The notes beneath the pieces are model-generated. The model saw nothing but the letters and a program-made list of their open reading frames with translations. It ran no database searches and was not told the DNA's origin. Of a stretch of 64,000 bases of DNA, positions 19,557-28,871 are shown in pieces (the stretch's first letter is position 1; the number at the start of each line of letters is the position of its first letter). The stretch spans positions 1 to 64,000 of the forward strand of contig CANQLG010000002.1 in the NCBI GenBank assembly GCA_947624645.1, read 5' to 3'. The DNA is from Candidatus Gastranaerophilales bacterium. GTDB taxonomy: Bacteria > Cyanobacteriota > Vampirovibrionia > Gastranaerophilales > Gastranaerophilaceae. The translations under genes were made by a program, and so were the position numbers.

Positions 19557-19585
19557 TTGAGCAGGATTGCTAATTATATTATAAT
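19557..19585 (+). promoter_or_regulatory. aroC promoter
   Basis: TTGAGC (19557-19562) and TATAAT (19580-19585) are separated by exactly 17 bases. The expected transcript starts near 19592, giving an 11-nt leader that contains GAGG before the aroC ATG. Confidence 0.7.
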
Positions 19586-19602
19586 GACTAAACGAGGTAA
19601 AT

Positions 19603-20781
19603 ATGATATTCAGATTTTTAACATCGGGAGAGTCACACGGTAAATGTTTAAATACGATTATAGAAGGTGTTCCTTCCGGTATAAACATTGATATTGATTT
19701 TATAAATAAAGAACTTGCGAGAAGACAGGTCGGATATGGCAGGGGCGGTCGAATGCAGATAGAAAAAGACTGCGCTCAAATACTTTCAGGCATAAGACAC
19801 GGTATTACGACGGGAGCTCCAATTTGTCTTCAAATAGATAATAAAGACTGGGAAAACTGGCAGGTGGTTATGTCCCCGTATTTAGTCGAACAATCAAGGG
19901 AAAATTTAGATTTAATTGAGTTAAAAACTATCAAAAATATAAGACCCGGGCATGCTGATTTTGCAGGGGCACTAAAATATAATCAAGCTGACATCAGAAA
20001 TATACTTGAACGCTCAAGCGCCAGAGAAACAGTTACAAGAGTGGCGGCAGGCGCAATAGCAAAAATCATTTTACGTGAATTTAATATTTCTGGATTGTCT
20101 TGTGTTACACAAATAGGTTCGGTGTCATATGAAATTGAAGACGATATTTTTAAATATAAAGATATAATTGAAACCTCAGACCTTAGAACTGCTGATACAA
20201 AGGCATATCAACTTATGAAACAACAAATTGATAATGCAAAAGAGTCAGGAGATACTTTGGGCGGAAAATTTAAAATAGTATTTAAAAATATACCCGTCGG
20301 GCTCGGTTCGCATGTTCAATGGGACAGAAAACTCGATGGACTGATAGCCCAAGCGGTTATGAGTATTCCTGCCGTAAAATCAGTAGAAATAGGCTTAGGC
20401 TCTAAGTGTGCTCAAACATTGGGTTCTGATACACATGATGAAATTTTTATAAAAAACGATAAATATGTAAGAAAAACTAACAATGCAGGCGGTATAGAAT
20501 CAGGTATTTCTAACGGTGAAGATATTATAGTAACTGCCGTAATGAAAGCTATACCTACGTTGAGGAAACCGTTAAAATCGGTAGCATTGGATAAAAAAGA
20601 AGAAACGCATGCTCATTTTGAACGTTCCGATACTTGTGCCGTTAGTGCCTGCGCTGTTGTTGCAGAATCTATGGTCGCAATAGTACTCGCAGATGCTTTA
20701 TTTGAAAAATTTTCTCATGACAGTTTGTATGAGATGAAAAATAATTACAATAACTACCTAAAACGAATTAGTGAAAGGTAA
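19603..20781 (+). CDS. aroC: Chorismate synthase
   Basis: A 392-residue enzyme that uses reduced FMN to convert 5-enolpyruvylshikimate 3-phosphate to chorismate, the last step of the shikimate pathway. Family signatures are present: TSGESHGKCLN near the start, RRQVGYGRGGR, RPGHADFAGALKYN, ERSSARETVTRVAAGA, and GGIESGISNGEDI. GAGG precedes the ATG. It is the first gene of aroC-aroK-aroB, with only three bases to aroK. Confidence 0.97.
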   Translation: MIFRFLTSGESHGKCLNTIIEGVPSGINIDIDFINKELARRQVGYGRGGRMQIEKDCAQILSGIRHGITTGAPICLQIDNKDWENWQVVMSPYLVEQSRENLDLIELKTIKNIRPGHADFAGALKYNQADIRNILERSSARETVTRVAAGAIAKIILREFNISGLSCVTQIGSVSYEIEDDIFKYKDIIETSDLRTADTKAYQLMKQQIDNAKESGDTLGGKFKIVFKNIPVGLGSHVQWDRKLDGLIAQAVMSIPAVKSVEIGLGSKCAQTLGSDTHDEIFIKNDKYVRKTNNAGGIESGISNGEDIIVTAVMKAIPTLRKPLKSVALDKKEETHAHFERSDTCAVSACAVVAESMVAIVLADALFEKFSHDSLYEMKNNYNNYLKRISER

Positions 20782-20784
20782 TTT

Positions 20785-21288
20785 ATGAATATTGCTTTAA
20801 TCGGAATGCCGGGGAGCGGAAAAACAACTGTTGCTTTGTTACTGGCAAAAAAACTTGTCGGGTTTTCTTTTGTTGATACGGATGCAAAAATAGTTGAGAT
20901 TCAAAAAACTTCCATAAACGATATTTTTGCAAAAAAAGGCGAGCAATTTTTCAGAAAACTTGAGACTCAAGTTTTAACTTCGATATTGAAAAAAGATAAG
21001 CAAATTATTTCAACTGGTGGCGGGATTATATTATCTGATATAAATAAAAAACTTTTAAAGGAAAATTCTTTTTTAATATATTTGAAAACTTCCGAAAAAA
21101 CGCTCTATGAACGTATAAAAAATAATAAAGAAAGACCGCTCCTTAATACATCCGATTTGTCAAATCGTTTACATCAACTTATTTTGCAAAGGAAATCTTT
21201 ATATGAAGATGCTCAATTTATAATTGAGACGGATGATAAAACTCCTGATATAATAGTGGATGAAATTTTGAGGTTAATTAATGGATAA
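20785..21288 (+). CDS. aroK: Shikimate kinase
   Basis: A 167-residue kinase that phosphorylates shikimate at O3. The Walker A motif GMPGSGKTT is at residues 7-15, the substrate-binding DTD is at 33-35, and STGGGI lies near residue 75. RPLL near 113 and a C-terminal arginine complete the fold. Its last eight bases overlap aroB, which implies translational coupling. Confidence 0.95.
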   Translation: MNIALIGMPGSGKTTVALLLAKKLVGFSFVDTDAKIVEIQKTSINDIFAKKGEQFFRKLETQVLTSILKKDKQIISTGGGIILSDINKKLLKENSFLIYLKTSEKTLYERIKNNKERPLLNTSDLSNRLHQLILQRKSLYEDAQFIIETDDKTPDIIVDEILRLING

Positions 21289-22369
21289 AACGATTGTAAA
21301 AATAAAATCAACAAATGAAAGTTCTTACCCTATTATATATGGTGAGGGGCTTATAAATAATGCATTCGACTTTATAAAACAATATACAAAAGCTAATAAA
21401 TTCCTTGTTGTTACAAATGAAACAGTAATGCCTTTATACGGAAGTAAATTAAAAAAAGATAATGTCGAGTTCCTTATTTTGCCAGATGGTGAAGTATATA
21501 AGACAATGCAGACTCTCAATAAAATAATAGATAAAGCATTGGAGGTAAAACTTGAGAGAAAAGATGCAATAATAGCATTGGGCGGAGGAGTAATCGGTGA
21601 TATGTCAGGTTTTGCTTCCGCCGTATATCAAAGAGGAATAGATTTTATTCAAATTCCTACAACTCTTTTGGCTCAGGTGGATTCATCCGTTGGTGGAAAA
21701 GTTGCTGTAAATCATCCGTCAGGCAAAAATATGATAGGAGCTTTTTACCAGCCAAAACTTGTTTTAACCGATACTTCAACTCTCAATACCCTTGATGAAC
21801 GTCAGTTTAAAACGGGCATGAGTGAAGTTGTTAAATATGCATTTATTGAAAAAACTTGTAATGCAAATCAAATATATAATTTTATGGATTTCTTGAAAAA
21901 AAATAAAGAGCTGATAATATTAAAAGACCACCAAATATTGGCAAAGCTTATAAAAATCTGCTGCGAGCTTAAAAGTGCGGTTGTTAATCAGGATGAAAAA
22001 GATAAAGGTCTAAGAGCAATACTCAATTTTGGGCATACATATGCTCATGCTATTGAAAAGATAACCGATTATAAAAAATATACACACGGAGAGGCAGTTT
22101 CAATCGGGATGAAAATGATTTTTGATTTCGCTTTAAAAATCAATTCAATTTCTAAAGAATATTATAAAGAGGCAATAGACTTAATAAATGATTACGGACT
22201 TATTACCCGATTGGATTTTATGCCTGATGAAAACGCTTTTTATAATGCAATGTTGTCGGATAAAAAAATTGAAAATTCTCAAATAAAACTTATTATTCCA
22301 AAATCAAGGCAGGAAGTTAAAATAGAAGCTGTTTTCGATAAAAAACTGCTCTTAGAGGGAATTTTATAA
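21281..22369 (+). CDS. aroB: 3-Dehydroquinate synthase
   Basis: A 362-residue NAD- and metal-dependent enzyme that cyclises DAHP to 3-dehydroquinate. The NAD-binding segment GGGVIGDMSGFAS is near residue 100, followed by PTTLLAQVDSSVGGKVAVNHPSGKN. Metal ligands lie in the E of GMSEVVKY and the histidines of NFGHTYAHAIE and YTHGEAVSIGM. It starts inside the aroK 3' end. aroA, aroE, aroQ and a DAHP synthase gene are not in the window. Confidence 0.96.
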   Translation: MDKTIVKIKSTNESSYPIIYGEGLINNAFDFIKQYTKANKFLVVTNETVMPLYGSKLKKDNVEFLILPDGEVYKTMQTLNKIIDKALEVKLERKDAIIALGGGVIGDMSGFASAVYQRGIDFIQIPTTLLAQVDSSVGGKVAVNHPSGKNMIGAFYQPKLVLTDTSTLNTLDERQFKTGMSEVVKYAFIEKTCNANQIYNFMDFLKKNKELIILKDHQILAKLIKICCELKSAVVNQDEKDKGLRAILNFGHTYAHAIEKITDYKKYTHGEAVSIGMKMIFDFALKINSISKEYYKEAIDLINDYGLITRLDFMPDENAFYNAMLSDKKIENSQIKLIIPKSRQEVKIEAVFDKKLLLEGIL

Positions 22370-22376
22370 TTAAAAA

Positions 22377-22385
22377 TGGTATAAT
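22377..22385 (+). promoter_or_regulatory. surE extended -10 promoter
   Basis: TGGTATAAT at 22377-22385 is an extended -10. The expected start near 22392 leaves a leader of about eight bases before the surE ATG at 22400, so surE can be transcribed apart from the aro genes. Confidence 0.55.
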
Positions 22386-22399
22386 AAAAAGGGGTTTAT

Positions 22400-23191
22400 A
22401 TGAAAATATTAATTTCAAATGATGACGGTATAATGGCAGAAGGAATAAAAGCACTCGCAACAGAGTTAAGCAGAGAACATGATGTATATATTATTGCTCC
22501 CGACAGAGAACGCAGTGCGGCAGGTCATTCGTTAACGCTTCATACCCCGATAAGAGTGGAAGAATTAGAAACAAAATTCGGTGCAAAAAAGATTTGGATA
22601 ACAAGCGGTACTCCGGGTGATTGCGTTAAAATAGGTATAAATGCCATACTGGGTGAGGATGAAAAGCCCGATTTAATTATATCAGGAATAAATCATGGTC
22701 CGAACCTCGGAACGGATATTTTATATTCCGGCACGGTAAGCTGTGCTATGGAGGGGGCAATGATGGGATATCCCAGTATTGCCGTTTCGTTGGCAAGTAT
22801 GTCTTGTGAACCCGAATTATTCAAAAACGTTGCCGTATTTGTGGTTAAATTTTTGCATAAAATTAAGGAATTTAATTTCCCTAAAAAAACGATTTTAAAT
22901 ATAAATGTACCGGGAATAATGCCTGAAGATTTGTCGGGAGTTGCTATTACAAGACTCGGAGGCAAAATGTTTACCGATGAATACGATAAAAGAGTTGACC
23001 CCAGAGGCAAGGTGTATTATTGGATGGCGGGCGAACTTATTAAAACTTGCGAAAATGATGACTCTGATGTAAATGCGATGAGATGGAATAAAGTGTCTAT
23101 TACACCTATTACATTTGAAATGACTCATTACAGCGTAATACCCGAATTGGAAAATGCATTATGCGACCAAAATATTATTGATTGGCAATAA
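22400..23191 (+). CDS. surE: 5'/3'-nucleotidase SurE
   Basis: A 263-residue metal-dependent nucleoside monophosphate phosphatase. It begins MKILISNDDG, the family metal site, with PDRERSAAGHSLT near residue 34 and SGINHGPNLGTDILYSGTV around 95, all typical of SurE. The length fits the family. An extended -10 promoter lies just upstream and a GGGG tract precedes the ATG. It converges with yraN, whose stop codon directly abuts its own. Confidence 0.95.
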   Translation: MKILISNDDGIMAEGIKALATELSREHDVYIIAPDRERSAAGHSLTLHTPIRVEELETKFGAKKIWITSGTPGDCVKIGINAILGEDEKPDLIISGINHGPNLGTDILYSGTVSCAMEGAMMGYPSIAVSLASMSCEPELFKNVAVFVVKFLHKIKEFNFPKKTILNINVPGIMPEDLSGVAITRLGGKMFTDEYDKRVDPRGKVYYWMAGELIKTCENDDSDVNAMRWNKVSITPITFEMTHYSVIPELENALCDQNIIDWQ

Positions 23192-23557
23192 TTAATATTG
23201 TCCTAAGTTTTTTATATGTTCTATTTTGGGATTATTTAATCCTATTATGGCAATACCGTCTAATCTAAAGGATTTATAACGTTTTTCGCAGTTGTTAAAA
23301 TATCCCGAAATAGCGGTATAAATTTTGTTTATCTTATTTTGAGTTATTGCTTCAAACGGATGACCGTAGTTTAAATTTGTTCTTGTTTTAACTTCAACAA
23401 AGACTAATGTGTTATTATCAACAGCAATAATATCTATTTCGGCATTTTTAGAGTAATGCCAATTTTGCTCAATAATTTTATAGCCCAGTTTTTCAAGATA
23501 ATCTCGAGCAATATTTTCGCCTTGTCTGCCTTTTTGTGCATTAAATTTTAAACTCAT
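23192..23557 (-). CDS. yraN: UPF0102 (YraN) endonuclease-like protein
   Basis: A 121-residue member of the YraN family with a restriction-endonuclease-like fold. The start KGRQGENIARDYLEKLGYKI and the core residues of AEIDIIAVD plus VFVEVKTRT reproduce the E, D and ExK residues of the fold. The biological role of the family is unsettled, although DNA uptake and recombination have been proposed. Transcription is from TGATATAAT six bases before the ATG, so the message appears leaderless. Confidence 0.92.
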   Translation of the reverse strand: MSLKFNAQKGRQGENIARDYLEKLGYKIIEQNWHYSKNAEIDIIAVDNNTLVFVEVKTRTNLNYGHPFEAITQNKINKIYTAISGYFNNCEKRYKSFRLDGIAIIGLNNPKIEHIKNLGQY

Positions 23558-23572
23558 AATTTGATTATATCA
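23558..23572 (-). promoter_or_regulatory. Leaderless yraN promoter
   Basis: On the minus strand TGATATAAT is a perfect extended -10, followed by exactly six bases and the yraN ATG at 23557. Confidence 0.6.
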
Positions 23573-23596
23573 AAATTTTGTGTTAAAAATAATCGT

Positions 23597-24439
23597 ATGA
23601 ATAAAAAAAGCCAAACAATATTAATAACAGGTGCATCTTCGGGCTTGGGCAGAGAAACAGCTTTAAGGCTTGCAAAAGAAGGTTTTAATGTTTTTGCCGG
23701 TGTAAGAAAAAAAATTGATAAAGAAGAACTTGAAAAACTCAATAAGAATATTAAAGGAGTTTATCTTGATGTAACCAATGCTGGAAGTATAGAAAAAGCG
23801 TTTTGGTATGTTATAAAAAATACAGATAAAATTGATGTTTTGATTAATAATGCGGGAATTGCGGCGGCTTCGCCCGTTGAGTGCATTAATATAAAAAATT
23901 TAAAAGAGCAATTTGAAGTAAATACTTTTGGTGCAATATCGGTAGTTCAGAAATTTATGCCTCTGTTGGCGGGTTCTAAAATTATTAATATAAGTTCTAT
24001 GGCATCTTATGGCATATTCCCTTATATTTCTCCATATTGTGCATCAAAACGTGCTTTAGATATTTTGTTTAATGCTTTTGAACTTGAAAATAAGGATAAT
24101 ATAAAAGTTATTTCAATAAAACCGGGGTGTGTAAAAACTCCGATATGGAATAAATCAGTAAACAGAGCTAAAAAATTCTTTGAAGCTGTTAAAGAAGCAG
24201 AAAAACGCAAGTATGAAAAAGAATTTTCCGCACTTCAATTAAGGGCGCTCGAAAATAATAAAAAGGCTCTTGAAACTTTTTATGTTGTAGAGGCAATTTT
24301 AAAAGTTATCAGAACAAAAAATCCGAAACCTTCTTATAATGTAGGTATCCAAGCTATTTTTGCCGAGCTGATATCAAAATTGCCCCTCGGTATTGTTAAT
24401 AAGTTTATAAAAGCCGGATTTAAAAATATAATTCATTAA
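23597..24439 (+). CDS. Short-chain dehydrogenase/reductase
   Basis: A 280-residue NAD(P)-dependent oxidoreductase of the classical SDR family. TGASSGLG (cofactor loop), NNAGIA, a serine in NISSMASYG and the catalytic pair in YCASK are all present. The substrate is unknown; the C-terminal extension resembles that of lipid- or retinol-type SDRs. The ATG at 23597 is chosen because the region just upstream holds the divergent yraN promoter and the SDR fold begins only a few residues later. No clear Shine-Dalgarno is visible. Confidence 0.88.
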   Translation: MNKKSQTILITGASSGLGRETALRLAKEGFNVFAGVRKKIDKEELEKLNKNIKGVYLDVTNAGSIEKAFWYVIKNTDKIDVLINNAGIAAASPVECINIKNLKEQFEVNTFGAISVVQKFMPLLAGSKIINISSMASYGIFPYISPYCASKRALDILFNAFELENKDNIKVISIKPGCVKTPIWNKSVNRAKKFFEAVKEAEKRKYEKEFSALQLRALENNKKALETFYVVEAILKVIRTKNPKPSYNVGIQAIFAELISKLPLGIVNKFIKAGFKNIIH

Positions 24440-24514
24440 ATTATACAGATTACAGGTTATGTTATAATAGCATTTATATTTGAATATTATAAACAATGAT
24501 ATAGGACTTATGAA

Positions 24515-25501
24515 ATGGATAATATATATTGCAAATATTTATTAAATAGTTTAAGTTTTCATCAAGATAATGTCAGGTTCTGTACAACATTGCAGTTAGG
24601 TGAATTGATTTCTAAATACGAAGAAAAACCCAAAGAATTAGCGCAAAAAATTATAAATTTAAGAAATAAAATAAAAGAAAATATAAAAAATGATGTAATA
24701 CCGGCAGGATGTAAGGATTGTATATACAGACTAAATGAATACTGTGCAAATGATAAAATAAATAAAATAGATTTATATTATTGGTATCATTGTAATTGCG
24801 GATGTTTTTATTGTACGTACAGAGATGAAACAAAAGGAGAATTCTCGGATAAAATAAAAGAGGGAAATCCGTTAATATATAAAACAATAAAAGAACTATA
24901 CAAATATGATGTAATAGATAAACAAAATTTAATTATAAATGTTGGAGGCGGTGAACTTGGAGTTTTAAAAGAATTTTCAAAGCTTATAAATCTGTTTATC
25001 AAAAATAATGTAAATATGGTATATTGTGAAAGTTCAGGAATCAGGTATTCTAAAGCGGTGGAAAATCTTTTAAAAAAAGGTAAAGGACATATAACAGTTG
25101 CTGTATGTACGGGTTCACGTGAGGTCTATAAACAAATAAAAAAAAGAGATAAATATAATCAGGTTATGAAGAATCTTAATCGCTATCTTAAAGCAGCATC
25201 AAAATTTAAGTCTGATATTTATAATTGTGATAATGTTGTTTCCAAATTAATAATTTTAAAAGGATTTAATGATAAACTTGAAGAAGTAGAAAATTGGCTT
25301 TTAGAAAGTAAAAAATGTGGACTTACTCAAGTTGAGTTAAGTATGGAATTTTGTTGGGGTACAAAAACAAAATCCGGTCAGAAAATTGAAGATTATAATT
25401 ATGAAATTTTTGAATATGTAAAAAAACGATGTGTAGAATTGGGTTTAAAACTTAAGCCAAATATAACTTCAATTGCGTTGATGGAAAATGGATTTTATTA
25501 A
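24515..25501 (+). CDS. Radical SAM protein with N-terminal cysteine module (copy A)
   Basis: A 328-residue radical SAM protein. The SAM cluster motif is C93, C97, C100 (CNCGCFYC), and the glycine-rich strand is VGGGELGVL. Before it lie C6, C23, C66 and C69, the same four-cysteine pattern as in the four homologues at 30431-34507. It is the most divergent of the IEHG-less members: GGGEP is replaced by GGGEL. The C-terminal half keeps the LKGFND motif that matches IPGIND in the others. The ATG has AGGA about ten bases upstream. It stands alone between an SDR and an MCE gene. Substrate unknown. Confidence 0.82.
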   Translation: MDNIYCKYLLNSLSFHQDNVRFCTTLQLGELISKYEEKPKELAQKIINLRNKIKENIKNDVIPAGCKDCIYRLNEYCANDKINKIDLYYWYHCNCGCFYCTYRDETKGEFSDKIKEGNPLIYKTIKELYKYDVIDKQNLIINVGGGELGVLKEFSKLINLFIKNNVNMVYCESSGIRYSKAVENLLKKGKGHITVAVCTGSREVYKQIKKRDKYNQVMKNLNRYLKAASKFKSDIYNCDNVVSKLIILKGFNDKLEEVENWLLESKKCGLTQVELSMEFCWGTKTKSGQKIEDYNYEIFEYVKKRCVELGLKLKPNITSIALMENGFY

Positions 25502-25576
25502 TTTGTAAAGGCGGATATAAATTTTATACCCAATCGGGTTATTGTTCATTTTTTATTTATTTTGTTAATTGTAGTT

Positions 25577-26407
25577 ATGAATAAAATTTATATTATAATT
25601 TTAACTTTGGTGATAATAATTTTGGGATTTTTTGTATACAACAAAATGGCCTTTTTAAATATTGTTGTTAAATTTGATGATTTAGAGCCTTTTGATAAAA
25701 AAATGAATGTATACTATAAAGGGTTTAAAATAGGCAAAACAACAAAAATATATCCCGATGCGGATTACAAAAATACGTATATTAATTTAAAAATACATCC
25801 GCACGATATTAAACTGCCGAATAATATAACGGCGAGAATAAAAAAGAATAAATCAACACGATATGTAAATATAATATATCCTGATACTCCCGCATTGGCG
25901 AGAATAAAAAATGATGACGTAATATCAGGCAAACTTTCAAAGGATTTAGAGAGTTTGTTAAATGATGACAGTATAGAAGATATAGTATCGGGTACCGGGA
26001 ATCTTATAAATACTGCTAATCAGACGCTTTTAAGTTTGAATGAAATTTTTGTCCAAGTGAACGGAATTATCTCGGAAGTAAGAGGTGACATAATATTAAC
26101 CGTTTCTAATATAGCCAAAACCTCTTCTAATATAGAAAAGATGTCATCAAATTTAAATAATTCCATAGAAGAAAAGTCTGTAAAAAATACAGTTAATAAC
26201 ATTGAAAAAACTACGGATAATATAAAAGAAATAACAACACAAATAGATAAAACAACAATGCCGATAGTAAATTCCGTGTTATGTAATACAAACAGTACAA
26301 TGTGTAATGTAAATGTAATTTCGGGCGGAATAAAACGAACACTTCAAAAGAGGATGGGGCTTGGGAGATTGTTATTTGGCAGACCCGTTGATAATCAATG
26401 TAACTGA
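25577..26407 (+). CDS. MCE/MlaD-family lipid-transport protein
   Basis: A 276-residue protein with an N-terminal membrane anchor (about residues 4-22) and one MCE domain (about 28-110: [21 protein letters not shown], then IGKTTKI). A long helical, amphipathic region follows with many Ser/Asn/Ile heptads, and the tail [10 protein letters not shown] is typical of cyanobacterial-lineage MCE proteins. It would form hexamers in the periplasm that move lipid between membranes. The ATG at 25577 places the anchor at the N-terminus. The matching ABC ATPase and permease genes are not adjacent. It overlaps the end of mnmG by 13 bp, tail to tail. Confidence 0.85.
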   Translation: MNKIYIIILTLVIIILGFFVYNKMAFLNIVVKFDDLEPFDKKMNVYYKGFKIGKTTKIYPDADYKNTYINLKIHPHDIKLPNNITARIKKNKSTRYVNIIYPDTPALARIKNDDVISGKLSKDLESLLNDDSIEDIVSGTGNLINTANQTLLSLNEIFVQVNGIISEVRGDIILTVSNIAKTSSNIEKMSSNLNNSIEEKSVKNTVNNIEKTTDNIKEITTQIDKTTMPIVNSVLCNTNSTMCNVNVISGGIKRTLQKRMGLGRLLFGRPVDNQCN

Positions 26408-28260
26408 TGGGATTCAATCATAACCATTAAAACAGAGATATCAGCGGGTTTAACGCCTCCTATTCTTGAGGCTTGACCTAAAGTTACAGGTCTTATTTTG
26501 TTTAATTTATCTCTTGTTTCGGTTGAAATATGTTTTATTTGGCTATAATCAATATTAATCGGAATTTTAATTTTTTCCAGTTTATCCGACATGTTAACCT
26601 GTTCAATTTGACGTTTTATGTATCCGTCATATTTGATTTTAACCTCAACTTGTTCATAAATATCCGGAGTAAGATTTAAACTTTTTGTTTTTTCATCAAT
26701 ATTTAATAATGTTTCATAAGTAATATTAGGTCGTTTTAAAAGTTCTGACAATTTAAGACCTCTATCTATATATTCTCCGTATCGGGCTAAGATTTTATTA
26801 ACATCTTCAGACGGTGAAAGTTTTTCGTTGTTTAGTCTTATTATTTCATCTTGAATAGTCTTTTGCTTCTTAATAAAATCATTGTATCTGTCTTGCGATA
26901 TAAGCCCAGCTTCATATCCTATTTTTGTAAGTCTTTCATCAGCATTATCCTGTCTTAATAATAACCTGTATTCGGAACGTGAAGTCAGCATTCTGTATGG
27001 TTCATCAATATCTTTAGTGACTAAATCATCAACTAAAGTGCCAAGGTATGATGAGTCACGTGACAGAGTAATCATTTCTTTATTTTGAAGATATTTTATT
27101 GCATTAATCCCCGCCAAAATTCCTTGAGCGCCTGCTTCTTCATAACCTGATGTTCCGTTTATCTGCCCTGCACAGAATAAGCCTTTAACAAGTTTTGTCA
27201 TAAGCGAATGTGTTAATTGTACGGCGGGAAAATAGTCATATTCAACCGCATAAGCAGGCTTCATAACGTGAACGTTTTCTAACCCCGGCAGGGTTTGTAA
27301 CATTTGGATTTGAACCGATGCGGGTAAACTTGTTGAAAAACCCTGAACATACATTTCATAGGTATTTTTCCCCTCAGGTTCGATAAAAATGTGATGAGAG
27401 GGGTTGTGACTGAAACGTATAACCTTATCTTCAATAGATGGGCAGTATCTTGGGCCTATACCATGGATTAAACCTGAATACATAGGTGATTTATCGAGAT
27501 TATTTTTAATAATTTCGTGAGTTTTTTCGGTAGTTCTTGTAAGCCAGCAAGGATACTGTTTTCTAATCGGTCGATTTGGCAAGAAAGAGAAAAAGTGCGG
27601 TATTTCATCTCCCGGCTGAATTACCATCTTATCAAAATCAATAGTTCTTGCGTCGACTCTTGCGGGAGTTCCTGTTTTAAGTCTGCCTGCTTTAAAACCT
27701 AATTTTTGAAGTGAAAGTGATAAACCTTTAGCACTTGCTTCACCGAGTCTGCCAAATTCCAAATATTGCAAACCGACCCAAATTCTTGCTTCAAGAGATG
27801 TACCGGTTGTTAAAATTACGCAGGGAGCAAGATATTCTTGCCCAAACTCATCTTTTAATCCTTTAACTTCACCGTTTTCAACTAAAAGCTCTGTCATTGT
27901 ACATTGTTTAAGGGAAAGATTTTCTTCACTTTCAAGCAAACTGCGTACAAAACGCATATATTCTTTTTTGTCCGATTGTGCTCTTAATGCTCTGACGGCG
28001 GGACCCTTAGAAGAATTTAATACCTTTAACTGCATATATGTAGCATCGGCAGATATACCCATAATTCCGCCGAGTGCGTCAATTTCTCTAACCAAGCACG
28101 ATTTTGCAGGTCCTCCTATTGCCGGATTACAAGGCATTAGTGCAATATTGTCTAAATTTAATGTGGCAAGTAAAGTCTTTGCACCCATTTTTGCACAGGC
28201 TATACTTGCTTCACATCCTGCGTGTCCCGCACCTACTACTATTACATCGTACTTAAACAT
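26395..28260 (-). CDS. mnmG: tRNA uridine-34 carboxymethylaminomethyl-modification enzyme, FAD subunit
   Basis: A 621-residue MnmG (GidA) that, with MnmE, installs cmnm5 on the wobble uridine of tRNAs. The FAD-binding motif [12 protein letters not shown] is at residues 6-17. [13 protein letters not shown], the cysteine in RYCPSIEDK, and [19 protein letters not shown] are all present, and the helical C-terminal domain ends in [10 protein letters not shown]. The full family length is retained. Its TATAAT lies exactly six bases before the ATG, so the mRNA is probably leaderless. mnmE is not in the window. Confidence 0.97.
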   Translation of the reverse strand: MFKYDVIVVGAGHAGCEASIACAKMGAKTLLATLNLDNIALMPCNPAIGGPAKSCLVREIDALGGIMGISADATYMQLKVLNSSKGPAVRALRAQSDKKEYMRFVRSLLESEENLSLKQCTMTELLVENGEVKGLKDEFGQEYLAPCVILTTGTSLEARIWVGLQYLEFGRLGEASAKGLSLSLQKLGFKAGRLKTGTPARVDARTIDFDKMVIQPGDEIPHFFSFLPNRPIRKQYPCWLTRTTEKTHEIIKNNLDKSPMYSGLIHGIGPRYCPSIEDKVIRFSHNPSHHIFIEPEGKNTYEMYVQGFSTSLPASVQIQMLQTLPGLENVHVMKPAYAVEYDYFPAVQLTHSLMTKLVKGLFCAGQINGTSGYEEAGAQGILAGINAIKYLQNKEMITLSRDSSYLGTLVDDLVTKDIDEPYRMLTSRSEYRLLLRQDNADERLTKIGYEAGLISQDRYNDFIKKQKTIQDEIIRLNNEKLSPSEDVNKILARYGEYIDRGLKLSELLKRPNITYETLLNIDEKTKSLNLTPDIYEQVEVKIKYDGYIKRQIEQVNMSDKLEKIKIPINIDYSQIKHISTETRDKLNKIRPVTLGQASRIGGVKPADISVLMVMIESHQLH

Positions 28261-28272
28261 AGCTTAATTATA
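28261..28272 (-). promoter_or_regulatory. Leaderless mnmG promoter
   Basis: On the minus strand TATAAT (28267-28272), six bases, then the mnmG ATG at 28260. Confidence 0.55.
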
Positions 28273-28412
28273 TTCTAAAAATGTTTTTTGTAAAAATATT
28301 GACAAAATATCTTAATAAATTCTCAAAAAACCATGACAAATTATTTTCATGGAAGTATCATTAAACTATAAAAGATGGAGATGGTACTATTAATAGTGTA
28401 ATAGAAAATAAA

Positions 28413-28418
28413 TATAAT
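28413..28418 (+). promoter_or_regulatory. -10 element for the 28443 gene
   Basis: TATAAT at 28413-28418 would start transcription near 28425, leaving a leader of about 18 nt that contains GGAAAG before the ATG. No convincing -35 is visible. Confidence 0.4.
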
Positions 28419-28442
28419 AAGTTGTTCTTGGAAAGTACAAGT

Positions 28443-28868
28443 ATGAGCTCATTAGCCTTTGATGAGGATAAATTCAGCTCATTAAGTACATCCGCAATGC
28501 TTGCTCGCGGCGGTGTTCCCGAAAGCCACAGACGTGTTGCAGATAATTATATGGTTATAAAAAAAGTATACGGTGCGCCTGTTGTACAGCCAAGAATCAC
28601 CAATCAGGAGCGTGCATTGCTCGCAAAATATGATTTTAATCCGCTTGAGTATTCTACTATTAAGCAAATTAATGAAGAACTTTCTTTCCTCAAACGCTGG
28701 TCTTCTTCTTTAGAAAAAAATCTTAAACAAGATTCTGATGATATTATTCAAATCAGAGTTAAAGAGCTGAAATTCATTGTTGCATCAAGATATATTAATT
28801 TTGATAGTGAAATTTACGGCGGATATAAAGCGATTGAAAGATATTTGGAAGAAATATCAAAATACTAA
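28443..28868 (+). CDS. Hypothetical protein, 141 residues
   Basis: Not recognised. The ATG at 28443 is preferred over the in-frame TTG codons at 28422 and 28428 because GGAAAG sits seven bases upstream of it. The protein is soluble, without a signal peptide or membrane segment. The first 55 residues (SAMLARGGVPESHRR, then NYMVIKKVYG) look ordered. A helical, charged C-terminal half (SFLKRWSSSLEKNLKQD) suggests a short coiled coil or helical bundle. The coding sequence is well formed and the downstream ldpA gene converges with a three-base gap. Codon use matches the neighbours. Confidence 0.65.
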   Translation: MSSLAFDEDKFSSLSTSAMLARGGVPESHRRVADNYMVIKKVYGAPVVQPRITNQERALLAKYDFNPLEYSTIKQINEELSFLKRWSSSLEKNLKQDSDDIIQIRVKELKFIVASRYINFDSEIYGGYKAIERYLEEISKY

Positions 28869-28871
28869 AAA

